Notes under the pieces: model-generated
The model's input: the letters and a program-made list of their open reading frames with translations, nothing else
What the model was told of the DNA's origin: nothing
Database searches by the model: none
Program-made: the position numbers and the translations under genes
In this document: piece by piece, positions 27,170-35,514 of the stretch
Position numbering within the stretch: the first letter of the stretch is position 1
Layout of the letters: the number at the start of each line of letters is the position of its first letter
Source of the DNA: Jeotgalibacillus marinus
GTDB lineage: Bacteria; Bacillota; Bacilli; Bacillales; Jeotgalibacillaceae
NCBI RefSeq assembly: GCF_040801915.1
Contig: NZ_JBFMIA010000008.1
Span: 62,001 to 126,000 of the forward strand
DNA: 64,000 bases
Reading direction: 5' to 3'

Positions 27170-30100
27170 ACAACTAGAGAAAAAAATCCTCATTATGGAT
27201 GGAGCAATGGGCACGATGCTTCAAGAAGCTCAGCTGAGTACTGATGATTTTGGTGGAGAAGAACTAGAAGGCTGTAATGAAAATTTGAACCGAACGGCAC
27301 CTAATTTAATTGAACAAATCCACGATGTTTATTTTGCGGCAGGAGCAGACATTGTTTGTACAAATACTTTCGGAAGCATGAGTGTGGTGCTTGAAGAGTA
27401 CGATATTGGGCAAGACGCGTATGAATTAAGCAAACTTGGTGCTGAAATTGCCAAACGCTCCGCAGTTAAATGGTCAACAGCTGTTCAACCAAGATTTGTC
27501 GCTGGGTCTATGGGTCCAACGACGAAAACACTTAGCGTTACAGGGGGAACAACCTTTGAGGCGCTAACATCTTCTTACGCTGAACAAGCGAGAGGGTTGA
27601 TTGACGGTGGAGCAGACTTGTTACTTGTTGAGACAAGTCAGGACCTTTTAAACGTTAAATGTGCTTTTTTAGGTATTCAAGAAGCATATGAACGAACAGG
27701 TAAAGAGCTTCACATCATGATTTCAGGAACGATTGAACCAATGGGTACGACACTTGCTGGACAAACAATCGAAGCATTTTATATAAGTGTTGAGCACATG
27801 AACCCAGTTTCCGTCGGACTGAACTGTGCAACGGGTCCTGAATTTATGCAAGATCATATACGATCACTTTCCGATTTAAGCAACTCGTACGTTAGCTGTT
27901 ATCCGAATGCGGGATTGCCTGATGAAGAGGGACAATATCATGAAACAGCCGACTCATTATCCAAGAAGCTTGTAGGCTTTGCAGAAAAAGGCTGGCTAAA
28001 TATTGTTGGCGGGTGTTGTGGTACGACGCCAGCTCATATCAAATCATTAGCCGAATCAATGAAGAAATTTAAACCTAGACAGATCGTGAAAAAGCAAGTA
28101 CACACCGTGTCAGGAATTGAACCCCTTGTGTATGACGATCCATCCATGCGTCCCCTTATGATTGGCGAGCGCACAAATGTGATTGGCTCGCGTAAATTTA
28201 AACGATTAATCGCTGAAGGAAAGATAGAAGAAGCGTCTGAAATTGCTCGTGCACAAGTAAAAGGGGGCGCACATGTCATCGATATTTGTTTAGCCGATCC
28301 TGACCGTGAAGAACTAGATGATATGGAACAATTTATTCAGGAAGTCGTGAAAAAAGTGAAAGTTCCACTCGTGATTGATTCAACGGATGAAGCGGTTATT
28401 GAAAAAGCGCTTAAATATTCACAAGGGAAAGCGATTATTAACTCGATCAATTTAGAAGATGGTCTTGAGCGATTTGATGCCGTTATTCCTTTAGTTAAAA
28501 AGTTTGGTGCAGCGGTTGTTGTGGGAACAATAGACGAAATTGGAATGGGTGTATCTGTAGAACGCAAGCTTGAAATTGCCAAACTCTCGTATCAAATTTT
28601 AGTAGAAGATTATGGTGTGAATCCTTCAGATATTATTTTTGATCCACTTGTATTTCCAGTTGGAACAGGAGATGAGCAGTACATCGGTTCAGCGAAAGCA
28701 ACGGTTGAAGGGATCAAAGCGATTAAAGAAGCACTGCCATTGGTGCAAACGACATTAGGCATTAGCAACGTGTCATTTGGTTTACCGCCAGTTGGTCGAG
28801 AAGTATTAAACGCTGTATTCCTTTACCACTGCACACGAGCAGGGCTTGATTACGCAATAGTTAATACTGAAAAACTAGAACGTTTCGCATCTATTTCAAC
28901 AGAAGAAGTGAAGATGGCAGAAACACTGTTGTTTGATACAACAGACGAATCACTCGCACTCTTTACCGAATTTTATCGTGGAAAGAAAAAAGAAATGAAA
29001 TCTACTATGCCTGATATGACACTAGAGGAACGCCTAGCTTATTACGTCGTTGAAGGGACAAAAGAGGGGTTGCTACCTGATTTAGAAAAAGCATTAGCAG
29101 CATACGAAGCACCTCTAAGCATTATTAATGGACCGCTTATGATGGGAATGAAAGAAGTGGGGCGTCTTTTTAATGCCAATCAGTTAATCGTTGCTGAAGT
29201 GCTTCAAAGTGCAGAGGTCATGAAAGCCTCAGTAGCTTTTCTTGAACCTCATATGGATGCATCCGATATGTCTTCATCTAAAGGAAAAGTCCTCCTTGCA
29301 ACAGTAAAAGGGGATGTGCATGATATCGGAAAAAACCTGGTCGACATCATATTAAGCAATAATGGCTATGATGTTGTGGACCTTGGTATCAAAGTCACGC
29401 CTACTGTATTAATAGAAGGAATTAAGCGAGAGAAACCGGATCTTGTGGGTTTATCTGGATTACTCGTAAAGTCTGCTCAGCAAATGGTGATTACGGCAAG
29501 TGATATGCAAGAAGAGGGTTTGGAGATTCCGATTTTAGTTGGTGGGGCAGCACTCTCACGTAAATTTGTGGATACAAAAATTTCGCAAAACTATGAGGGG
29601 CTCGTGCTTTACGCGAAAGATGCGATGAACGGACTCACGCTTGCAAACCAATTGCAGGACGAGCTGGAGCGAGTGCAGCTAGTTAAAGAACGACAAGCGA
29701 AACGTGATGCCATTGCTAGTGCTGTTCCTTATGAAAAAAAAGAGAAATCGGTTATTGCAGTTAAAACGCGTCCAGCCGTTTCAACAGATGTACCTGTGTT
29801 CACTCCTTCAGACTTAAAACGAAGAGTGCTGAATTCATACTCCGTTGCTCACGTAGAGGCCTATATTAATATGCAAATGCTGATTGGGCATCATTTAGGT
29901 GTAAAAGGAAAAGTGTCACGCTTGCTGGCAGAAAAAGATGAGAAGACGATGAAAATTAAAGCTGTAGTGGATAACTTGATCTCTGAAGTAAAAGCAGAAT
30001 CACTTATTCAACCTTCTGCTGTGTATCAATTCTTTCCTGCACAATCGAACGGGGATGATGTGATTATTTATGATCCGACCGATCATCGTCGCGAGATTGA

Positions 30101-30593
30101 ACGCTTTACGTTTCCACGTCAACCTAGAGAACCGTTCCTATGTTTGGCGGATTATTTAAAATCAGTCGATAGCGGTGAACTTGATTATGTTGGCTTTTTC
30201 ACTGTTACTGCTGGTCGTGGTATACGTGAAAAAGCGCAAATTTATAAAGATGCAGGACGCTTTTTGGAAAGCCATGCATTGCAGTCACTTGCTCTTGAAA
30301 CAGCAGAAGGCTTTGCAGAGCTCGTTCACCAGCAAATGCGTGATCGCTGGGGCTTCCCGGATGCTGTGGACTTCACCATGCAAGAGCGTTTCAGTGCTAA
30401 GTATCAAGGCCAACGTTTTTCATTTGGCTATCCAGCTTGTCCTAATTTAGAGGATCAAGAAAAGCTGTTTAAATTGATTCAGCCCCAGGAAATCGGGGTT
30501 GAACTGACAGATGGGTATATGATGGAGCCGGAAGCCTCGGTTTCCGCGATTGTTTTTGCTCATCCGGAGGCTAGGTATTTTAATGTTTTGTAG
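27147..30593 (+). CDS. metH: Cobalamin-dependent methionine synthase
   Basis: Full-length MetH, 1148 aa, transferring a methyl group from methyl-THF via cobalamin to homocysteine. Domains in order: homocysteine-binding (about 1-325; IMDGAMGTML, GGCCGTTPAH), pterin-binding (about 340-610; GERTNVIGSRKF), B12 cap and B12-binding (about 640-880; DVHDIGKN with the cobalt ligand His725), and the SAM-dependent reactivation domain (about 900-1145). The ATG at 27147 follows GGAGGGA and lies inside yitJ, so translation is coupled. It depends on cobalamin and is controlled by the SAM riboswitch upstream of yitJ. Confidence 0.97.
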   Translation: MCPTLFIKQLEKKILIMDGAMGTMLQEAQLSTDDFGGEELEGCNENLNRTAPNLIEQIHDVYFAAGADIVCTNTFGSMSVVLEEYDIGQDAYELSKLGAEIAKRSAVKWSTAVQPRFVAGSMGPTTKTLSVTGGTTFEALTSSYAEQARGLIDGGADLLLVETSQDLLNVKCAFLGIQEAYERTGKELHIMISGTIEPMGTTLAGQTIEAFYISVEHMNPVSVGLNCATGPEFMQDHIRSLSDLSNSYVSCYPNAGLPDEEGQYHETADSLSKKLVGFAEKGWLNIVGGCCGTTPAHIKSLAESMKKFKPRQIVKKQVHTVSGIEPLVYDDPSMRPLMIGERTNVIGSRKFKRLIAEGKIEEASEIARAQVKGGAHVIDICLADPDREELDDMEQFIQEVVKKVKVPLVIDSTDEAVIEKALKYSQGKAIINSINLEDGLERFDAVIPLVKKFGAAVVVGTIDEIGMGVSVERKLEIAKLSYQILVEDYGVNPSDIIFDPLVFPVGTGDEQYIGSAKATVEGIKAIKEALPLVQTTLGISNVSFGLPPVGREVLNAVFLYHCTRAGLDYAIVNTEKLERFASISTEEVKMAETLLFDTTDESLALFTEFYRGKKKEMKSTMPDMTLEERLAYYVVEGTKEGLLPDLEKALAAYEAPLSIINGPLMMGMKEVGRLFNANQLIVAEVLQSAEVMKASVAFLEPHMDASDMSSSKGKVLLATVKGDVHDIGKNLVDIILSNNGYDVVDLGIKVTPTVLIEGIKREKPDLVGLSGLLVKSAQQMVITASDMQEEGLEIPILVGGAALSRKFVDTKISQNYEGLVLYAKDAMNGLTLANQLQDELERVQLVKERQAKRDAIASAVPYEKKEKSVIAVKTRPAVSTDVPVFTPSDLKRRVLNSYSVAHVEAYINMQMLIGHHLGVKGKVSRLLAEKDEKTMKIKAVVDNLISEVKAESLIQPSAVYQFFPAQSNGDDVIIYDPTDHRREIERFTFPRQPREPFLCLADYLKSVDSGELDYVGFFTVTAGRGIREKAQIYKDAGRFLESHALQSLALETAEGFAELVHQQMRDRWGFPDAVDFTMQERFSAKYQGQRFSFGYPACPNLEDQEKLFKLIQPQEIGVELTDGYMMEPEASVSAIVFAHPEARYFNVL

Positions 30594-30711
30594 GATTGAA
30601 CGCGAAGGTAGAGGCAATCAAGCACGATAATTCTAATCAATCATGCGATGTGTATTTACAGAATCAGGGACATAACTACAGATTATGGTGGGGGCATCAG
30701 CGGTTATGTGC

Positions 30712-30795
30712 AGTTTTCCGAAGCTTAGAACTCGTTTATCGAAGTTAAGGTTTCCGTTATCGAAGCATACTCTCACGTTATCCACGTTTAGTGAC
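30712..30795. repeat. 21-nt degenerate tandem repeat array, right of the methionine operon
   Basis: GTTTATCGAAG-like units with the GAAG core at 30720, 30741 and 30762 and a diverged CACG core at 30783: exact 21-nt phase. Orientation is opposite to the array at 24720-24806. Confidence 0.65.
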
Positions 30796-30818
30796 TATTT
30801 ACCTATAGTAATTTGAAC

Positions 30819-30863
30819 AAAAAGCCGTTTCCCCAGCAAAGTCCTCAGGGAAGCGGCTTTTTT
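30819..30863. terminator. Bidirectional terminator between metH and the ArAE-type gene
   Basis: AAAAGCCGTTTCCC pairs with GGGAAGCGGCTTTT, with A-run and T-run on opposite sides, serving the convergent genes. Confidence 0.9.
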
Positions 30864-30866
30864 ATA

Positions 30867-31889
30867 CTATAAATCAGACGGCGTAGCACTTGGCACGCGG
30901 ATGAAATCTTTTCGTTTACGGAGTAGGGCATGTATAGTCAGTAATTCAAAATAAATATAACTTTTTACAGGAAGCTCTTCTTCATCTGTTTGGTCCTTCA
31001 ATGCACTTCGCATCGTTTGAAGGGGGGCGCGATCGACTGGTTCCATATGTTGTGTGCTGTGAACACGTTCGATTAACTGAGACATAAGCAGCCTAACATC
31101 TGCTATTTCTTTTTCAGTCCATTGAGGACGCTCCTCCAATGGCAGGCTTATTAAATTGGTTAAATGATAGGTTAACTGTTTTAACAAATAGATCTTTTTT
31201 TGATGCAAGTGAACCGTGCGCATCTCATCTCGTTTGTATTTATGGTATTGCCATTCTTCAAGTTGAAACCGGCAAAGAGTTTCTGTGCGCTCAAGCTTGT
31301 AGCGCAAGTGCTCTGCAGTCGTTTCTAATTCACGTGAACGGATTTTCCCAGTAAATAACTCTTCTAACCGTTGCTCAAAAATTCTTGCAAACTCGTGCTG
31401 AGATTGATCCAACTGATGCTTGATTTGTTGCTCGTATTTTGGTGGTAATAAAACAAAATTTACAATAGTAGAAGTAAATAGACCAATTCCCGTGGTTCCT
31501 AACCGTGTTAAAAAGGTTAGGAAAAAGTGATCTTCAGTACCAGGAATCATCGCAACGGCTGTTAATGTAGCCACAAGCATCCCTGCATCAAGACGTAGTT
31601 TATGACACAACCAAATGGTTACGACTGATGCGATCGCATAGGTTAAAGCAATTTCACCTAGCCAAAAAGTTGTAAGCATTGCAATGGCTCCACCAATGGA
31701 TGAAGCAGGAAAGCGTATCAACCCTTTACGAATTGAATCAGCAGCGGTTGGTTCAATCGTCACAATGGCAGTAATGACAGCAAAAATGACGGGTAGATTA
31801 AGTGATTGGCAAATGAGTGCAGTTAAAAACACTGCAACACCAGTTTTCACGATTCGCCCTCCGACAAACCGATTGGTAATCCATTTCAT
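30867..31889 (-). CDS. Aromatic acid exporter (ArAE_1 / DUF939, FUSC-like) family protein
   Basis: Membrane protein of about 340 aa. Four to five hydrophobic segments occupy the first 140 residues (KTGVAVFLTALICQSL and following), then a long charged, helical cytoplasmic tail rich in Glu, Arg and Gln (residues 155-330). This layout is that of YqjA/YgaE-like ArAE_1 proteins, which may export aromatic acids; the substrate is not known. Two starts are possible, 31901 and 31889; the latter has a better AGGA spacing. It is a single gene, convergent with metH. Confidence 0.8.
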   Translation of the reverse strand: MKWITNRFVGGRIVKTGVAVFLTALICQSLNLPVIFAVITAIVTIEPTAADSIRKGLIRFPASSIGGAIAMLTTFWLGEIALTYAIASVVTIWLCHKLRLDAGMLVATLTAVAMIPGTEDHFFLTFLTRLGTTGIGLFTSTIVNFVLLPPKYEQQIKHQLDQSQHEFARIFEQRLEELFTGKIRSRELETTAEHLRYKLERTETLCRFQLEEWQYHKYKRDEMRTVHLHQKKIYLLKQLTYHLTNLISLPLEERPQWTEKEIADVRLLMSQLIERVHSTQHMEPVDRAPLQTMRSALKDQTDEEELPVKSYIYFELLTIHALLRKRKDFIRVPSATPSDL

Positions 31890-31973
31890 ACGAGGTAACA
31901 TCCTTTATAGAAACATTGTAAAATAGTATTTAGATGGTCTTATTATACATATTCAATCATCCAGCTCTGTACT

Positions 31974-32080
31974 TTAAGGCTTCTCTGGTTTAGCCGCACA
32001 ACCTAGTAGGAAAAAAGCGCCTACTTGCGTTGCGCACCCTATGCTTGTCGGGGTTAAATGAGCAGTTTTTGCTTTTGTAA
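31974..32080. repeat. Dispersed hairpin element, copy B
   Basis: The clearer copy of the element at 23697-23805: CGCACAACCTAGTAGG, short A-rich loop, GCCTACTTGCGTTGCGC, then TATGCTTGTCGGGGTTAA and a GCTTTTG tail. It lies in the intergenic region between the divergent ArAE-type and thiT genes. Confidence 0.65.
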
Positions 32081-32138
32081 ATTCCAATTTTCTACAAGTA
32101 TAGCATAGGATAGCATGAGACGAAGGAGAAATTTTTAG

Positions 32139-32167
32139 ATGACAATATTTTTAAAAGGCGCTACAAT
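32139..32167 (+). promoter_or_regulatory. Promoter of thiT
   Basis: ATGACA, 17-nt spacer, TACAAT, some 15 nt before the TPP aptamer. Confidence 0.6.
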
Positions 32168-32182
32168 GGTGTAGATGCAATT

Positions 32183-32326
32183 GCCACAAGGGGAGCCATA
32201 ATGGCTGAGAGTGAACATCTTGTTCAGACCCTTTGAACCTGTAAGTTAATGCTTACGTAGGAATGTGGATGGAAACAGGAGCGGTATGCAATGTCTTGAT
32301 TTTAATTCTAGGACATTTCTTTTTTT
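32183..32326 (+). ncRNA. TPP (THI-box) riboswitch with terminator
   Basis: The aptamer 32183-32271 opens with CCACAAGGGGAGCC, has the conserved GGCTGAGAGTGAAC and ACCCTTTGAACCTG segments, and closes with GGAATGTGG. A terminator hairpin (AATGTC/GACATT, then T7) at 32288-32326 forms the expression platform. Thiamine pyrophosphate should shut off thiT. Confidence 0.97.
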
Positions 32327-32420
32327 ATGTACTTTGAGATTAATGATTTTCTAATAAAGTAGTAAAATGGCAACTGTTGAATTCCCTTCGTGCGAGCTAC
32401 ATGCAAAAGGAGGAATCAGA

Positions 32421-32978
32421 ATGGAACGTACTAAGCTTTTATATTTACTTGAAATAGCAATCTTCTCTGCAATTGGTCTTATTTTGGACAAGCTTTCATT
32501 TTCCGTTTGGCCACAAGGTGGTTCGGTTAGCTTTGCGATGGTGCCGATTATTTTAATGGCGTTGCGCTGGGGGCTTAAAGGAGGTTTGTTGACAGGGTTT
32601 TTAGTCGGTACTCTTCAAGTCGTACTTGGAGGATCGTATATTATTGACCCTGTTCAAGGAGTTCTTGATTATCCAATCGCTTATACTGTTGTTGGATTGT
32701 CAGGGATTTTTTCTGGGGTAGTTCAACGTACGATGAGTGATGGGAAAATGAGAAAAGCAGTTGGATTTATTGTTTTAGCAACATTTGTTGGAATCCTTCC
32801 GCGGTTTGTTTGTCACTTTTTCGCAGGTGTTATTTTCTTCGGATCAGGATCACCAGGCGTACCAGCATGGCAATATTCTTTAGCTTATAACGGTTCTTAC
32901 TTAGGACCTGCCTTTATTCTTACAGCAATCGTGACTGTTACCTTACTATCTACTGTACCAAGAATTACAACAAGGTAA
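32421..32978 (+). CDS. thiT: Thiamine ECF transporter substrate-binding subunit ThiT
   Basis: Membrane S-component of an energy-coupling factor transporter, 185 aa, six membrane segments. The LEIAIFSAIGLILDKLSF N-terminal helix and the GSVSFAMVPIILMALRWG segment near residues 35-52 are typical of ThiT (YuaJ). It would work with the shared EcfA/EcfT module encoded elsewhere. Starting at 32421 behind AAGGAGGA is preferred to an earlier TTG-type start. The TPP riboswitch confirms the thiamine role. Confidence 0.95.
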   Translation: MERTKLLYLLEIAIFSAIGLILDKLSFSVWPQGGSVSFAMVPIILMALRWGLKGGLLTGFLVGTLQVVLGGSYIIDPVQGVLDYPIAYTVVGLSGIFSGVVQRTMSDGKMRKAVGFIVLATFVGILPRFVCHFFAGVIFFGSGSPGVPAWQYSLAYNGSYLGPAFILTAIVTVTLLSTVPRITTR

Positions 32979-33306
32979 TGTTAAATGGCTTTGAATTTTT
33001 AACCAATTGGCAATAACGATATCCATAATATACGGGTTTCTCCTTTTTGTTAGGGTATCTAATATTTATAAATATGCCTTTTACACAACCGATAAACTTT
33101 CTATTTCACAGCCTTCTAAAATTATCTTTTAAAGGGAAGATCACTTCTGGATAGGATAAGTCAGTAAGTCAAAAGATATTGGAAAGAAATTTTAACATGG
33201 AGATTAGCAGAAATTCATAAATTAAATAGTGTCTTCGAAGAGTATTCTCGAAGGCATTTATTTTCCAGTTTCATTATTATCTAAAGTGTCAAGAATTGCA
33301 TAACCT

Positions 33307-33341
33307 AAAGCCTGTCTCGTTCACTCGAGATGGGCTTTTTT
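33307..33341 (+). terminator. Terminator-like hairpin downstream of thiT
   Basis: AAAGCC/GGCTTT outer and TCTCG/CGAGA inner arms with a T6 tail. The region 32979-33420 otherwise shows no gene. Confidence 0.75.
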
Positions 33342-33427
33342 GATATTACGGAACACATAATTTCCTAGAGTTGAATATTGAATTCATATTTTTTAAGTCA
33401 ATTAATAGGATGAATAAAGAGTAGCTT

Positions 33428-33760
33428 GAATCAGCTTCATACGGATCGCGGAAGTGAATTCAAGAATAAATTGATTAGATGAAGCCTTAGAAACATTTGA
33501 AATCAAGCGTTCTTTGAGTATGAAAGGGTGCCCATACGATAACGCGGTTGCGGAGGCTACATTTAAAATCATCAAAACAGAGTTTGTGAAAAAACGTCAC
33601 TTCGAATCGATAGCCCACTTAAAGAGTAACTATTTGATTATGTGAACTGGTTTAATGGAACAAGGATTCATGGAGGATTAGGCTATTTGAGCACAAGAGA
33701 TTACAAGAATTTACACCCTAAAAAAACTGTCTATTTTAGTGTTGACATACCCGCTAAATA
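33428..33760 (+). pseudogene. IS3-family transposase remnant (C-terminal part)
   Basis: Translations across several frames give LHTDRGSEFKNKLI, LSMKGCPYDNAVAEATFK, then LFDYVNWFNGTRIHGGLGYL: the C-terminal integrase core of an IS3-group orfB. Internal stops and at least three frameshifts show it is dead. No terminal repeats or orfA are recognisable. Confidence 0.85.
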
Positions 33761-33817
33761 ACGTAAGTCAGTAAATACATAGCTGTAACTGAAAAAAATA
33801 ATGAGGGAGGCTGTTTG

Positions 33818-34390
33818 GTGTTTAATTTTACGTTTAAGGTTATCTTATTATCTGTACTTATTATTGTGTTGGGTATCGGAGTTTTGTTTTTAACTGTGAA
33901 AAATAGGACAGTAAGTGAAACAGAGTTACCGCAACACATTGCTGACATTGTTGCACAGACGGATGATAAAACGTTACAGAATAATATTGAAGTGATAAAC
34001 TTTGGTGTAGATGACACTGTTATAAAAGATGAAGTTACTGATGATGTGGTGCAAAACGTTATACATGGGATGTCTCATCAAAAAGTTGATGCAGAAGAAA
34101 AATGGGCTAGTATGAATATATTAATGACGGAGAAACGGATTGAAGTCTTACGTGAACAAGTCCGTGAAAATGAGGATCACTTAACGCATTATGATCTTTA
34201 TATGGACATACTTGATCGGTGGGGGATAGGAGATTTTTCACAAGCAGATTACGACCATAATCTTATTTGGGACTTACAAGGTGGTATAGTTGGTGAAGCA
34301 GAAGGACTATTAAGTGAGAAGGCTGAGTACAATTACATTCTTAATTTGTATTGGGATGAATTAAAAGGGATGATAAAAAAACTGGATTAA
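33818..34390 (+). CDS. DUF6241 family protein, membrane-anchored
   Basis: A 190-aa protein with one N-terminal membrane segment (residues 3-25) and an outer or periplasmic-face acidic domain. The blocks MSHQKVDAEEKW, ILDRWGIGDFSQADYDHN and IWDLQGGIVGEA match DUF6241 proteins of Bacillaceae as I remember them. Function unknown. GTG at 33818 has GAGGGAGG seven bases before it. It sits in an otherwise decayed region between two transposase-scale remnants. Confidence 0.7.
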   Translation: MFNFTFKVILLSVLIIVLGIGVLFLTVKNRTVSETELPQHIADIVAQTDDKTLQNNIEVINFGVDDTVIKDEVTDDVVQNVIHGMSHQKVDAEEKWASMNILMTEKRIEVLREQVRENEDHLTHYDLYMDILDRWGIGDFSQADYDHNLIWDLQGGIVGEAEGLLSEKAEYNYILNLYWDELKGMIKKLD

Positions 34391-34589
34391 CATCTGTGCA
34401 GTACTTCATTGATTTAGAAGCAAAGGATGTTTTAGAACTGTTTGAAACATATATTACAGGTAATCCAAAAGGTGCAATTTGTGTGATTTTTAAAGATTAT
34501 TCTAAAAGTAAAGCATTTAAATTAATTTGTAGAAATAAGAAATAAGTATATTTTTGTTAAATTATTTCTTTTTTATAGTAAGAGGTTAT

Positions 34590-34725
34590 TTTAAAAGCAA
34601 AAAGCCTGCTAAACCGAATATGGCTGATTTAATACCATTAAAACAAAAAGTAGAATAAAAGCAAGTAACCCTAAACTTATACCTGCAAAAATCCCTTTAT
34701 ATGGAATTTAATAAATGAATTATTC
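34590..34725 (-). pseudogene. Decayed membrane protein fragment
   Basis: On the minus strand, GIFAGISLGLLAFILLFVLMV runs into a frameshift, after which another frame reads IFGLAGFLLLK and stop. It looks like the last helix pair of a lost membrane gene that lay downstream of the GntR remnant. No start or ribosome binding site remains. The neighbouring 34391-34545 has a 49-codon frame (QYFIDLEAKDVLELF...) of no known family. Confidence 0.5.
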
Positions 34726-34735
34726 CTACAAAAGC

Positions 34736-34912
34736 TCACGATACACCTTCTGAATCGTATTCGGATTGATTGTCAACTCCTGTCAAGAGACCGTACCGAC
34801 GGCAGCTGATCATCCTCACTTAAAACTTCTCGCATCATCAACATCTTCAACTGTTCATCAACTGCTCATAAATAGTGACTCGACTTTTCGTTTCTAACGT
34901 CAACGTCAGCAA
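34736..34912 (-). pseudogene. GntR-family regulator remnant (YhcF type)
   Basis: Minus-strand translation gives LTLETKSRVTIYEQL, then after frameshifts LPSVRSL and LTINPNTIQKVYRE, the winged-helix DNA-binding domain of a YhcF-like GntR repressor. An AGGAGG lies upstream at 34912-34917. Stops and frame changes within 180 nt show that it is broken. From 34920 to 35390 the sequence is AT-rich and I see nothing further. Confidence 0.8.
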
Positions 34913-35395
34913 CCTCCTAACCACAAAGAATGCACCATCTGTATTACGTTAGCAATATAGTTAGTCAAGAGTAATTTATTGAAATATTTTAGTAAGTGGG
35001 GTATGATAAGTGATTATGAACTCCAAAAAAAGCGATGTATTATCACATGTTCATTTTGATCTTTAGTCATTTAATGTCTTGTATCACTATATCTAGTGAG
35101 TTGTCATTTATAAGAGATTTCATTTTTTAAAATCTAGAACAAGCAAATAAAATAGATAAATAGGGAAACCCCAAGACAAAAGAAAAAAAGAGAGATACTT
35201 GGCGTTAGAAAGGTAAATAAAGAGAAATATGTGTCGTATTTTTTGGGAAACTCTCTTTAAAACAAGGAAGTAATAAAAAATTTTTTAAAAAACACACGTA
35301 AAACGTAAAATTCACATGAAACACACATGACAATTTATAATTAGTTTTAGCCTAACCAAATTGTTAATTGAAAAACAAAAAAGGGGGAGAATAAC

Positions 35396-35470
35396 ATAAA
35401 AACTATTACTCTTCTAACATTGCCATTAAGTCTAGGAATTGCATTGGCGAATATTTCGACAAAATTATAG
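35396..35470 (+). other. Signal-peptide-like mini-frame with an ATA in start position
   Basis: A strong AAGGGGGAG at 35380-35389 is followed after a normal spacer by ATA, then 23 sense codons reading KTITLLTLPLSLGIALANIS and TKL to a TAG. An ATG-to-ATA change may have silenced a short secreted peptide, or this is chance. It lies 45 nt before murT. Confidence 0.25.
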
Positions 35471-35514
35471 TTAGATGTACAAATCACCTTAGGAATGAAA
35501 GGAAGAATTGCTGT

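Noticed and set aside
34391..34545. 49-codon frame after the DUF6241 gene (QYFIDLEAKDVLELFETYI...)
   Set aside because: No ribosome binding site or recognised family; probably part of the decayed region.
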